Assembly (NCBI RefSeq): GCF_000170955.2
Contig: NZ_ABCY02000001.1
Location: forward strand, 550,193 to 614,192
Length of the DNA: 64,000 nt
Direction of reading: 5' to 3'
Source: Borreliella valaisiana VS116
Lineage (GTDB): Bacteria > Spirochaetota > Spirochaetia > Borreliales > Borreliaceae
In this document: positions 36,258 to 46,600 of the stretch, piece after piece
Layout of the letters: the number at the start of each line of letters is the position of its first letter
Position numbering within the stretch: the first letter of the stretch is position 1
Notes under the pieces: generated by a model
What the model was told of the DNA's origin: nothing
The model's input: the letters and a program-made list of their open reading frames with translations, nothing else
The model's database searches: none
Made by a program: the position numbers and the translations under genes

Positions 36258-37322
36258 GTGCATAAGTATAAAGTTTCTGTTATTATTTGTTTTTTTAATT
36301 CGGCTGAAACTCTTGATGCAATGATAAAAGATGCTGTTAATCAAACATTAAAAGATAAAGAAATTATATTAATTAACGATGGTTCTTATGATAATAGTTT
36401 AGAAATAGCAGAAAAATATGCTAATAAGTATAGCTATATTAAGATTTTTAGTCAAAAAAATATGGGACTTGCTGCTTCTAGAGATAAGGGATTCTCTGAG
36501 GCCCAAGGGGAGTATGTTATTTTTTGGGATGGTGATGATTCTGTAGAGAGCACTATGCTTGAAGTTTTATATAATAGGGCAAAGGCAGACAATTCTGATA
36601 TTGTTTGTTCCCAATTTTATGTTTATTTTCTTGCAATAAATGTAAAAAGAAAATCTTTGCTTCCTTTTCCCAATTATCCATTAACAGGTAAAGAGGCGTT
36701 TAAAAATTTGCTTTTTACTGTTTATTCGACTTTTGGAAAGAAAAATTTTGTTGTTGGAACGTTATGGGATAAATTGATTAGACGAGAATTAATCTTAAAG
36801 AATAATATTCACCAGCAAAATGTAGTATTTGAAGATATAGTTTTTGTTATGCAAATTTTTTTAAAAGCTTCTAAGGTTTCTTTTGTAAATAATTATTTTT
36901 ATACTAATTACCAAAGAATGGGAAGCATGAGCTCTTCTATTAGTGTTTTACATAAAGCTAAATTATCTCTTAATACAATAGAAACTTTATTAAAAAGAGA
37001 AGGTATTTTTAACGAATGTCAACATTTGTATAAAAGATTTTTTTTGCAATTTTATTATTTTATTTCTTTTAAGCAAATTTATATTATTAGCTGGAATATT
37101 TCTGACAAGCTTGTTTATAGGGCTTACAAAGAAAAGCTTATTTCTGTTCTTGATGAGATTAAAGGATTATCTGAATTTCAAGATTGTTATGAATATGTAA
37201 AAAATTTTGGATTTAACGAAATTCAAATTTTGCCTAGGATTATGCTAAAAATTTGGAATTTTAGCTCAAGACTTTATGTAAATTTTTCTATATTTATTTA
37301 TAAGTTGTTTATAAAGAATTGA
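36258..37322 (+). CDS. Family 2 glycosyltransferase
   Basis: About 354 residues. The GT-A domain is clear: VSVIICFFNSAETLDAMI, EIILINDGSYDNS, then GLAASRDKGFSEAQGEYVIF and the metal-binding WDGDDS. The C-terminal third is hydrophobic and aromatic-rich, with Tyr/Phe/Ile runs that may lie on the membrane. It probably moves a sugar from a nucleotide donor onto a lipid or surface glycan; the acceptor is unknown. I choose GTG 36258, 5 bases after GGAGG, over an in-frame TTG at 36246. Confidence 0.85.
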   Translation: MHKYKVSVIICFFNSAETLDAMIKDAVNQTLKDKEIILINDGSYDNSLEIAEKYANKYSYIKIFSQKNMGLAASRDKGFSEAQGEYVIFWDGDDSVESTMLEVLYNRAKADNSDIVCSQFYVYFLAINVKRKSLLPFPNYPLTGKEAFKNLLFTVYSTFGKKNFVVGTLWDKLIRRELILKNNIHQQNVVFEDIVFVMQIFLKASKVSFVNNYFYTNYQRMGSMSSSISVLHKAKLSLNTIETLLKREGIFNECQHLYKRFFLQFYYFISFKQIYIISWNISDKLVYRAYKEKLISVLDEIKGLSEFQDCYEYVKNFGFNEIQILPRIMLKIWNFSSRLYVNFSIFIYKLFIKN

Positions 37323-37382
37323 ATTTATATTTTTGGGTAATTAATTTTTTTCATATTTGACCTTTAATATTAAGGAGTATTT

Positions 37383-38183
37383 ATGGCTATTGAAGTTGTT
37401 AATGTAAAATTTTCCTATAAAAAAAAAGAAGTTTACTCTGATTTAAATTTAAACATTGAAACTCCTCAAACCTATTTGCTTCTTGGGAAAAATGGAGTTG
37501 GAAAAACAACTTTGCTTAAACTTGTAAGTGGACTTTTGGAGCCACTAAAAGGGAAAGTTTTATTTAACTCTTTAGCAGCTTTTCCAAGAGATCCCTTGAA
37601 TTTAGTGAATTTATTCTTTATTCCCGAAGAATTTTCACTTCCTAGATTGTCTTTAGCTGAATACAGTAAAGCTCTATCTAGATTTTATCCAAATTTTAAT
37701 AAGGCAGATTTTGAAAAATATTTATTGGATTTTAATCTAGATATTTCTCTAGATTTATCTTCAGCTTCTTTTGGGCAAAAGAAAAAAAGTATTATTGCAT
37801 TTTCTCTAGCTACAAACGTTTCTTGCCTGTTGTTTGACGAGCCAACAAATAGTCTTGATATTGTTTCAAAAAATGTTTTTAGAAACGTGCTTTCTAATTT
37901 AAATGATAGAGTAATTTTTATTACAGGTCACAATGTAAGAGATTTAACAGGAGTTGTAGATTATTTAATTATTATTGGAGAAAAGTCAATTCTTTTTTCT
38001 AATTCAGTATCTTATATTAATAAAAATTATAAGATTAAAATTGTCAGCGAATTGAATGGAAATGAATTGTATTATGAAAAAAATAAAGAGGGGTTTAAAG
38101 CGCTTTATTTTGAGATTAGCAATGGAGATGAAATTATTGACATTGAATTTTTCTTTTTATATGTTACTGAAAATAAAAAATAG
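37383..38183 (+). CDS. ABC transporter ATP-binding protein
   Basis: 266 residues. Walker A LLLGKNGVGKTTLLKL, Q-loop region IPEEFSLP, signature SFGQKKKS (a variant of LSGGQ), Walker B CLLFDEPTNSLDI and H-loop FITGHN. The C-terminal 60 residues are an extension without known motifs. It energises an export-type ABC transporter with the membrane protein encoded 12 bases downstream. Substrate unknown. Confidence 0.9.
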   Translation: MAIEVVNVKFSYKKKEVYSDLNLNIETPQTYLLLGKNGVGKTTLLKLVSGLLEPLKGKVLFNSLAAFPRDPLNLVNLFFIPEEFSLPRLSLAEYSKALSRFYPNFNKADFEKYLLDFNLDISLDLSSASFGQKKKSIIAFSLATNVSCLLFDEPTNSLDIVSKNVFRNVLSNLNDRVIFITGHNVRDLTGVVDYLIIIGEKSILFSNSVSYINKNYKIKIVSELNGNELYYEKNKEGFKALYFEISNGDEIIDIEFFFLYVTENKK

Positions 38184-38195
38184 AGGTAATAAAAG

Positions 38196-39050
38196 ATGTT
38201 TAGCTTAAAAAGATTTTTAAATTTGTTTTATTTTGATTTTGTTTATAATAAAAAATTCTATATTTTATTAATAGTTAAAATTTTAGGAATGATATTTATA
38301 TCTTATTTGCTTGTTAGATTTTATTTTAATTTTACAGCAACTGATTTTTTAAAGTTTTTTGTTCCTAAAATATTGATTTTAACCTTGATTGTATCGATGT
38401 TTGCCATGTGTGATTATTACAAAGTAATTCACGATCCGTTTAAAAATATTCTTTATTTATCTTTGCCTGTTTCAACTTTTGAACATTATTTTTTCAATTT
38501 AATTAAATATTTATTTATGTTGCCTTTGATTTTAATCTTTTTTTATTATTTAGGATTAAATATTTTTTTATTCCTAGATAATGTATTCTTTTTAAGAAGT
38601 GGCGAGGGTTTTGCATTCTTAGAACTAAGGTATCTTTCTGATTTTTTCTTTTTTCGTTATTTAAATTTTTTGTCTATTTTTCCAATCTTCATGTTTTTTA
38701 GAATAGCTTTTAAAACACATCCTTTTGTTAAGGTTTCCATATTTTTTTTGGGGACTATTATTTTATTATTTTTTTCCACGTCTTTTATTTACTCGGTTTT
38801 TAAATATTCGCCATGTTCTTCTGATTTAATTTTTTCTTTTGATAGATTTTTAGGGGACTTTTTTTTTAAAATAGTTTATAGTTCGGTATTTTTTTTATAT
38901 TTAGCTTCATATTTTAAGATAGTAGAGCTTGGAAGTGTTAGGAAAAAAAGCAATTTGTTTGCTATTGTAGGGTTTTTAGTTTTTTTAGCAATGTTTAATT
39001 ATTATTATTTAACCAAAGGTTCATTATATTGCTTTGTTGATTATAATTAA
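38196..39050 (+). CDS. ABC transporter permease-like membrane protein
   Basis: 284 residues, extremely rich in Phe and Leu, with about six transmembrane segments. It has no recognisable sequence motif. Its role as the membrane partner of the preceding ATPase is inferred from adjacency (12-base gap, AGAGGT ribosome binding site) and topology typical of ABC-2-like permeases. Confidence 0.75.
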   Translation: MFSLKRFLNLFYFDFVYNKKFYILLIVKILGMIFISYLLVRFYFNFTATDFLKFFVPKILILTLIVSMFAMCDYYKVIHDPFKNILYLSLPVSTFEHYFFNLIKYLFMLPLILIFFYYLGLNIFLFLDNVFFLRSGEGFAFLELRYLSDFFFFRYLNFLSIFPIFMFFRIAFKTHPFVKVSIFFLGTIILLFFSTSFIYSVFKYSPCSSDLIFSFDRFLGDFFFKIVYSSVFFLYLASYFKIVELGSVRKKSNLFAIVGFLVFLAMFNYYYLTKGSLYCFVDYN

Positions 39051-39070
39051 AATAGTTTAAAAGATTTAAA

Positions 39071-39094
39071 ACAAGGGCTTAAAAATAGCCTTGT
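39071..39094 (+). terminator. Hairpin after the ABC transporter genes
   Basis: ACAAGG (39071-39076) pairs with CCTTGT (39089-39094), with further CT/AG pairing inside. A moderately T-rich stretch follows further on. It lies 20 bases after the permease stop and ahead of pyrG. Confidence 0.4.
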
Positions 39095-39238
39095 AGCTAA
39101 GCATTAATAATTTTTATTTTAGTTTAATATTTTTATTTGTGTTAATGTAAGTGATTATGTTTTATATGTGATTTATGTGTTCTTATTAAGCGTAAGCTTA
39201 ATTGGTTTGAAATTTAAAGGTTTAATTTTGGGGTATAC

Positions 39239-40840
39239 ATGAAAAAAAACTTAAAGATTTTAGTAATAACAGGAGGCGTGATCTCTGGGATTGGTAAAGG
39301 AGTTACATCGGCAAGTATTGCAAGGTTGTTTAGATATAATTTTAAAGTTACTCCAATTAAATGTGACGGATATTTAAATACCGATCCCGGGACTATTAAT
39401 CCTGTTGAGCATGGAGAAGTTTTTGTGCTTGATGATGGGGGAGAGGTTGATATGGACTTTGGTCATTATGAGAGATTTTTAAATCTTAATGCAAAGTCTA
39501 GTTGGAACATTACAATGGGCAAAATATACAAAAAGATACTTGAAAATGAGCGAGAGGGTAAATATTTGGGAAGAACAGTTCAGCTTATTCCTCATGTTAC
39601 TGATGAGATCAAGTCTGCAATTTTTCAGATTGCAAGTTTTGAGAATAGTGATATGTTAATAATTGAAATTGGTGGAACTGTAGGAGATATGGAGAATATT
39701 TTATTTATTGAGACAGTAAGACAAATAAGACATGAAATTGGAAGTAGCAATATTTCTTTTATTCATTTAACCTATGTGCCAAGTCCAACTGGAATTAATG
39801 AACAAAAATCTAAACCTACTCAACAGAGTGTTAAAACTTTAAATAAAGCAGGCATTTTTCCCGATTTGATTATTGCTAGAAGCTCTCAAGTATTAACAGA
39901 CCAAATCAGAAAAAAAGTGGCAATGTTTTGTAATGTTGAGAGCACTTCTATTATTGATAATGTTGATGTTTCTACTATTTATGAAATTCCTATATCTTTT
40001 TATAAGCAAGGTGTACATGAGATTTTAAGTTCTAAGTTAAATATTAAGGTTGATCCTAAAATAGAAGAGCTTTCAAAGCTTGTAGAAGTTATAAAATCTA
40101 ATTTTTTTATGCCTAAAAAAATTATTAATATTGCTATTTGTGGTAAATATGCCAAACTTGACGATTCTTATGCGTCAATTAGAGAGTCTTTAGTCCATGT
40201 TGCAGCCAATTTGGATTTACTTATTAAAAGCACACTAATTGATTCTAATGATTTAAATGAAAACTGTTTAAAAGGGTTTGACGGCATTATTGTTCCTGGT
40301 GGTTTTGGGGGTAGAGGGTATGAAGGTAAAATTATTGCTATTAAATATGCTCGTGAGAACAATATTCCCTTTCTTGGAATTTGTCTTGGTTTGCAGCTTG
40401 CTATAATAGAATTCGCTCGTAATGTTTGTGGGATACTTGATGCTGATACAGAGGAAAATTTAGAAAAAGATAAGCCTTTAAAAAATCCTGTTATTCATTT
40501 ACTTCCCGAGCAAAAGGGAATTAAAGATAAAGGTGCTACAATGAGACTTGGAGGATATCCTGTGATTCTTAAAAAGAATACAATGGCTTTTAAGCTTTAT
40601 GGCCAAGACAGGATAATTGAAAGATTTAGGCATAGGTATGAAGTTAATAATGATTATATAGATTTATTTGAAAAAAATGGACTTGTAGTATCTGGCTTTT
40701 CAAGTGATTTTAAAATAGCAAAATTAATAGAAATTCCTAAAAATAAATTTTTTCTAGCTTGTCAATTTCATCCAGAACTTATTACAAGAATAGAAAATCC
40801 AGCTAAACTTTTTTTAGGGCTAATTAAAGCTTGTATTTGA
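39239..40840 (+). CDS. pyrG: CTP synthase
   Basis: 533 residues. The synthetase domain begins [20 protein letters not shown] and includes [12 protein letters not shown] and [10 protein letters not shown]. The glutaminase domain has the nucleophile Cys in [12 protein letters not shown] and the late CQFHPEL with its His-Pro-Glu. It aminates UTP to CTP using glutamine. It acts directly after UMP kinase in the pathway, and both genes are in this 5-kb stretch though on opposite strands. Confidence 0.97.
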   Translation: MKKNLKILVITGGVISGIGKGVTSASIARLFRYNFKVTPIKCDGYLNTDPGTINPVEHGEVFVLDDGGEVDMDFGHYERFLNLNAKSSWNITMGKIYKKILENEREGKYLGRTVQLIPHVTDEIKSAIFQIASFENSDMLIIEIGGTVGDMENILFIETVRQIRHEIGSSNISFIHLTYVPSPTGINEQKSKPTQQSVKTLNKAGIFPDLIIARSSQVLTDQIRKKVAMFCNVESTSIIDNVDVSTIYEIPISFYKQGVHEILSSKLNIKVDPKIEELSKLVEVIKSNFFMPKKIINIAICGKYAKLDDSYASIRESLVHVAANLDLLIKSTLIDSNDLNENCLKGFDGIIVPGGFGGRGYEGKIIAIKYARENNIPFLGICLGLQLAIIEFARNVCGILDADTEENLEKDKPLKNPVIHLLPEQKGIKDKGATMRLGGYPVILKKNTMAFKLYGQDRIIERFRHRYEVNNDYIDLFEKNGLVVSGFSSDFKIAKLIEIPKNKFFLACQFHPELITRIENPAKLFLGLIKACI

Positions 40841-40854
40841 GTATCTGTTTATAC

Positions 40855-41379
40855 TTAGTGAGTAGGCAGGTTTTCAAAGTTAATGTTTGTAGTGTTCTCA
40901 AATTGCAATATTTTGTAACTTAAAAATAATTTAGAAAATATGGTTAGCAATATTATTATTAAAAAGTCAAAAAAAGCATTGGCTATTGTCAAGTTAAACG
41001 GTCTTTTTTCATAGATTATATCGTTTATTACTTTGGGCAAACTAAATGCAAGCCAAGTTATGCTAGATATTAGTATTGCAGATAATATGTTGTAATTTAA
41101 GTTTGTTAGGTTTCCTAGAGAGTTATTAGTTAGGGTTATTAAATTGTTGAATAAATTGATAAGAGCACTGATTAAAAAACTTTGCAATAAATGACTGAAA
41201 GTTAAAATCACAATAATAATTATTTTATATTGTTTGTTTTTAGCGTTTGATGTAGTGGCATTGTAAATTATTTTTTTCAGCAATATTTTTCGGTATATTA
41301 TTTCTAATAATATTTTAAATAAAGTCATGCTTAATATTAATATTAGATTAATATTTGAGAACATAAATTTGACCAACAT
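40855..41379 (-). CDS. Small integral membrane protein, unknown
   Basis: 174 residues from ATG 41379 (AGGGGG 5 bases upstream); an in-frame ATG at 41403 has no such site. It has four or five hydrophobic helices with polar connectors (KKIIYNATTSNAKNKQ) and no catalytic motif. It is convergent with pyrG and divergent from the 41516 gene. I do not recognise the family. Confidence 0.65.
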   Translation of the reverse strand: MLVKFMFSNINLILILSMTLFKILLEIIYRKILLKKIIYNATTSNAKNKQYKIIIIVILTFSHLLQSFLISALINLFNNLITLTNNSLGNLTNLNYNILSAILISSITWLAFSLPKVINDIIYEKRPFNLTIANAFFDFLIIILLTIFSKLFLSYKILQFENTTNINFENLPTH

Positions 41380-41515
41380 AATTTCCCCCTTCATTTTGGG
41401 CAATGATTTAATTATAATTAGTATATAATAAAATATTTTGATTTATTTGATACGGTTCTAATTTTATTATATTTGTACAATAGTTTTAATTTTTGGCAAT
41501 TATTAGGAGGATTGA

Positions 41516-42103
41516 ATGAAGGAAGAAGACATTAGAAAAACAATTTTAATGAAAAGACTAGTTAAATATTTTTTTGATGAACTTAAATATAGAATGAAGA
41601 TTCCTTGTTTTAGAATAAGTAATAAAGAGATGAGCACTAAATATATACTTCTCAATCTTTTTAGAAAAATTGCAAATCTTCCTTTTAATAAACAATATGA
41701 AATAGAAGAGCAGTTTGCTCTTGAAGTTGGTGAAAGAGTTGTGCTTACGGATGCTGTTTTGATTAAAAGAATTGATCATGAAAGATGTGTTATTGTTGGG
41801 ATTGTTGAAGCAAAAACGGATCAAGTTGATCTTAATTATGAATTTAATAGATTTTTTCTTCAGGATAAAAAAAACAATGTTCTTTTTTGGCAACCTAAAA
41901 AAGTTATTCTTAAGCAAGATGATAAATTATTTACAACAGAATCAGACGATATTTTTAATTTTGACAACGATTTTAACTTGCCAAAAGTTAAGGCTAAATT
42001 AGAAGAGTTTATTAATATTTTCTTATGTTTTTTTTCTTACAGAGATGCTCTTTTTGAGTATAATGAGGTTAGTGGACGTTACTCTTGGGTAAAAAGGAAG
42101 TAA
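41516..42103 (+). CDS. Unknown protein, possible PD-(D/E)XK-type fold
   Basis: 195 residues, soluble, with AGGAGG before the ATG. Residues 75-100 read VVLTDAVLIKRID and then VGIVEAKTD. The order Asp79...Glu98-x-Lys100 between hydrophobic strands resembles the catalytic core of PD-(D/E)XK nuclease-like domains, including the N-terminal domain of HsdR-type enzymes. This is pattern recognition only. No methylase or restriction partner is nearby. If not a nuclease fold, the function is unknown. Confidence 0.6.
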   Translation: MKEEDIRKTILMKRLVKYFFDELKYRMKIPCFRISNKEMSTKYILLNLFRKIANLPFNKQYEIEEQFALEVGERVVLTDAVLIKRIDHERCVIVGIVEAKTDQVDLNYEFNRFFLQDKKNNVLFWQPKKVILKQDDKLFTTESDDIFNFDNDFNLPKVKAKLEEFINIFLCFFSYRDALFEYNEVSGRYSWVKRK

Positions 42104-42322
42104 ATAAATTTAATATTAGTTGTAAATTTAATTAAATAAGGAGAATGATTTGTATCTTTAGATGGTTTTGCGGTTTAAGATGAAAGCTTAAATTTATGTC
42201 AGAGTGTTAATTTTTACTATTTATTAACATTTAAATGTAAAAATATTTTTTTGTTTATTGATGTATTTGGTTTGATGTTAAAGTTGAAATAATGTGTCAA
42301 ATTAAGTACTTGTGGCTCTATT

Positions 42323-42336
42323 AAAAAAAAAAAAAA
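42323..42336. repeat. Homopolymer run of 14 A upstream of the chemoreceptor gene
   Basis: Fourteen A residues lie 17 bases before the ATG of the soluble chemoreceptor. A possible -10 (TAGAAT, 42342-42347) follows, and TTGTGG (42310-42315) precedes it at a long 26-base spacing. I see nothing else in the 250-base gap 42104-42353. Confidence 0.9.
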
Positions 42337-42353
42337 TATGGTAGAATCCCTTT

Positions 42354-43526
42354 ATGAAAAAATTTTCGTTTTTTAAAAAAAAGAAAGAAAAAGTTTTGGA
42401 TTCAACCCTTTTAAATATTGTCGATAATGACAAAAAAGATTTGAGTACTTATGAATATAAAGCCCCTGTTAAGGAAATGCTCAAGGGATTTTATCATACC
42501 AAAGCTTCCATTGCTACTTTAAAAGTAGGATTTGAGTCATTGCAAAGAATTTTGTTTTCTGGAATAGAAGATTTTGACAATATATTTTCTGTTCTTGTTA
42601 AGATTACAAATAATGCTCGTGATCAGATAAGCGATATTTTTAGTGATCTTGGCAAAAATAACAAGGAAAAACTAAATCAAATATCTTCTGTTATTGTTGG
42701 AATTCAGGGAAGCTTAGAAACAATAAGTAATTTTTTGGGTGCTACCAATATGATTTCTCTTAATGCAAAGCTTGAGGCAGCAAGAGCTAAAGAATATGGT
42801 AAAGGATTTTCCGTTGTTGCAGATGAGATTAAGCGACTTTCTGATCAGGCAAAAGGTGTTATGAATATGATTTCTGTAAAGGAAATTGAGGAGGTTTCTA
42901 AAGATTTAATTTCTCATAACCTTAAGGATTTGCAGATTGATATTGATAAGTTCTTTGCTGAGATTCTTGAACAGCTTAATTATCTTGAGAGCATATTTAA
43001 ACGCTTTTCAAGAAGTCAAGAGGAATTTTCTTCTTTGCTTGAAAATCTTGATAGCATAGATGCTAATATGGCTTATTATTCAAGGAACTGTGATTCTTTG
43101 ATTAGTTCTGATACTTTTATGCTTTCTAATGATGAATTTTTAAAAGAGTTAGAATTTATTATCTCAGAACAATTTTCTTGGATTAATAATTTGAGATTAA
43201 TTGTTGAAGAACAAAAGTCAGTATATATTCAAACGGATGCTTCCAAGCATGGGTTTGGATTGTTTTATAAAGGATTATCCCCTAAAAATGATGCTGTTAA
43301 GCAGTTGTGGGAAGAAGTATATATTCCTTATTTAAATATTAATAAGTTTGCAGCTGAAATTTTAATTGTATTTAGGATGGAGAATCTCAGTGATAGTGGT
43401 TTAAGGCAAGCTAAAGATTTTTTGTCTCAAGCCGAGAGTTTATCTGAAGAAATTGTCAGAAAACTTGAGCATATTAAAAAAATGGCAATTGAATTGGATA
43501 ATCAAGGAATTAGTATTTTTTCTTGA
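42354..43526 (+). CDS. Soluble methyl-accepting chemotaxis protein with CZB-like C-terminus
   Basis: 390 residues, no transmembrane segment. The chemoreceptor tip is at residues 125-165 (GATNMISLNAKLEAARAK, then GFSVVADEIKRLS). Residues about 271-338 look like a chemoreceptor zinc-binding (CZB) domain: W276, then SKHGFGLFYKGL, then NINKFAAEIL. The expected His/Cys zinc ligands appear replaced (Cys position is His299; the two late His positions are not His). It is a cytosolic sensor signalling to CheA/CheW. By order it is mcp-1 (BB_0578). Confidence 0.85.
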   Translation: MKKFSFFKKKKEKVLDSTLLNIVDNDKKDLSTYEYKAPVKEMLKGFYHTKASIATLKVGFESLQRILFSGIEDFDNIFSVLVKITNNARDQISDIFSDLGKNNKEKLNQISSVIVGIQGSLETISNFLGATNMISLNAKLEAARAKEYGKGFSVVADEIKRLSDQAKGVMNMISVKEIEEVSKDLISHNLKDLQIDIDKFFAEILEQLNYLESIFKRFSRSQEEFSSLLENLDSIDANMAYYSRNCDSLISSDTFMLSNDEFLKELEFIISEQFSWINNLRLIVEEQKSVYIQTDASKHGFGLFYKGLSPKNDAVKQLWEEVYIPYLNINKFAAEILIVFRMENLSDSGLRQAKDFLSQAESLSEEIVRKLEHIKKMAIELDNQGISIFS

Positions 43527-43655
43527 CTCTTTTAATAAGAGTTTTTGTAATAATTTAAATTAGAGATTTAAAATTATTATGTGTTTTTAAATTTTTATTT
43601 ATTTGAATAAGGTTTGTTAAAAATCAAGTTTTATTTTGATAAAATAATTTTAGGT

Positions 43656-46600
43656 ATGAGTTTTAGGGCCAAGTTTATTCATCTGCATGTGCATTCAGAT
43701 TATTCTCTTTTGGATGGAGCTGCAAAAATATCAGATATTATATCAAAAGCAAAAAAATGCAATATGTCACATATTGCATTAACAGACCATGGCAATCTTT
43801 TTGGAGCTATTAAATTTTATAAAGAAGCTAAAAAAGCAGGGATTAAGCCAATAATTGGTATTGAAGCTTATATGGCAAAAACTTCTAAGTTTTTAAAAAA
43901 ACAGGATGATCTTGGAAAAATGTCTTATCATTTAATTTTGCTTGCCAAAAATGAGCTGGGTTATAAAAACTTATTAAAGTTAACAAGTATTTCTTATCTT
44001 GAAGGGTTTTATTATCGTCCAAGGATAGATAAAGAGGATCTTGAAAAATATTCAGAAGGTTTAATTTGCACTTCAGCTTGCATTGGGGGGCTTATTCCAA
44101 GACTTATTTTGGCCAATAGATTTGAAGATGCTAAGAATGAAATTCTTTGGTTTAAGAAAGTTTTTGGTAATGATTTTTATCTTGAGCTTCAAAGGCATGG
44201 AATTAAAGAGCAAAACATTGTGAATGAAAGGCTGGTTGAGTATTCTAGGGAGCTTGGAGTTCCTTTAACAGCAGCTAATGATTCTCATTATGTTAATAAA
44301 GAAGATGCAGTTGCTCAAGATATTATTGTTTGTATTGGCACTGGTGCTAAGAAAAGCGATGAGAATAGATTGAAAATGGAAACCAATGAATTTTATATTA
44401 AATCTCAAGAAGAAATGTGTGAACTTTTTAATGATTTGCCCGAAGCTTTAGAAAATACTGTAAGGATTGCAGAGAAGTGTGATGATTTTAAAATAACTTT
44501 TCCAGGTCCTATTTTGCCTGATTATCAAATTCCTGTTGAATTTAATACTCTTGGTGAATATTTAGAACACCTCACTCTTGATGGGTTAAAATTTAGATAT
44601 AAAACTTTGACAAACAAAATAAAAGATAGAGCTTTTTATGAATTGAGTGTGATAATTGGAATGGGTTTTGAAGGCTATTTTTTGATTGTTTGGGATTTTA
44701 TTAAATTTGCGCATGATCACGATATTCCTGTTGGGGCTGGGCGTGGTTCTGGTGCTGGTTCAATTGTAGCTTATGCTCTTAGAATTACCGATATTGATCC
44801 TTTAAAGTATAATTTGCTTTTTGAGAGATTTTTAAATCCTGAGCGTATTTCTATGCCCGATTTTGATATTGATTTTTGCTTTGAAGGCAGAGATGAGATT
44901 ATAAAATATGTTACTAATAAATATGGAGAAGATAAGGTAGCCCAAATAATTACTTTTGGAACTTTAAAACCCAAGGCTGTAGTTAAAGACGTAGCTAGAG
45001 TTTTAGATATTCCATTTGCTGAATCTAACGAGCTTACCAAGTTTATTCCTGATAGTCCTAAAGTTTCTTTAAAAGAGGTTTTAGATGATAATTCTTTAAA
45101 AGAGTATTTTACAAGCAAGCCTGTTTATAAAGAATTGATGGATGCTGCATTGGTTCTTGAAGGAATGAATAGACATGCTTCAACTCATGCTGCTGGAATT
45201 GTAATTTCTAAAACTCCTTTAACCGATTATGTGCCTCTTTATAAGGATTATAAGCAAGGCTCTGTTTCTACTCAATATACAATGGATTTACTTGAAGAAT
45301 GTGGACTTGTTAAGATGGATTTTCTTGGTTTAAAAACATTAACTTTAATAAAAAATGCAGAAAATCTTATTAGAAGTGTAAATCCAGATTTTAAAATAAA
45401 AAATATTCCAGATAATGACGTTAAGACTTTTAAGATGCTAGGAGAAGGAAGAAGCGCGTCTGTTTTTCAGTTTGAATCTGAGGGAATGCAGCAAATTCTA
45501 AAAGATGCAAAACCTGATAATATTGAAGATTTGATAGCCTTAAATGCTCTTTATAGACCAGGCCCTATGCAATTTATTCCTCAATTTATTGCTGCTAAAA
45601 AAGGTGTTAAGAGAATTAAGTATCCCCATCCAGATTTAAAGGAAGTTTTAAGACCGACTTATGGAGTTATTGTTTATCAAGAACAAGTAATGGAAGTTGC
45701 AAAAATAATTGGAGGTTTTTCTCTTGGCAAGGCCGATATTTTAAGACGTGCTATGGGTAAAAAGAAAGAAGACGAGATGAATGAAATGAAGGTCGACTTT
45801 TTAAGAGGAGCTATTGAGAAGGGATATGACAAAGAAGTTGCTAGTGAAATTTTTGAACTTTTAAAGCCTTTTTCGGGATATGGATTTAATAAATCACATG
45901 CAGCGGCGTATTCTTTAATAGCGTATCAAACTGCTTATCTTAAGGCTAATTACCCTGAGTATTTTATGGCTGCCAACTTGACAAATGAAATTAATAATAA
46001 TGATAAGCTTTCTTATTACATTGAGGAGTCAAAAGCTATAGGTATAAACGTGCTCAAACCCGATATAAATCGATCATTTAGAGAATTTCGTGTAACTGAC
46101 TCTGGAATTTCTTATGGGCTTAATGGGATTAAAAATCTTGGAGGAATTGTTGTTGATTTAATAATTGATGAGAGAGAGAAAAACGGTAAATATATTTCTT
46201 TTGAGGATTTTGTCAGACGTGTAGATGATAAAGTAATTAATAAGAAATTTTTAGAATCTGCAATAAAATCTGGACTTTTTGATAGTTTGGATCAAAATAG
46301 AAAAACTTTATTTGAAAATCTTGATCAATTGATTGAAGTTGTTTCAGAAGATAAAAATAATAAAAAACTTGGTCAAAATAGTTTGTTTGATGCTCTTGAA
46401 AATCAAGACTCAATTCAGCAAAGTTTTAATTACCAGGTTTTTAAAGAATATTCTTATTCTGAGCTTTTAGGATTTGAAAAAGAACTTTTAGGATTTTATG
46501 TATCAGGGCATCCTCTTGATCCTTATAAAAAGGCAATTAATAGTTTTTCCAGTTTAAATGTTTTAAGTGATCTTGCTATCAAAAAAGATAGCATTGTTCA

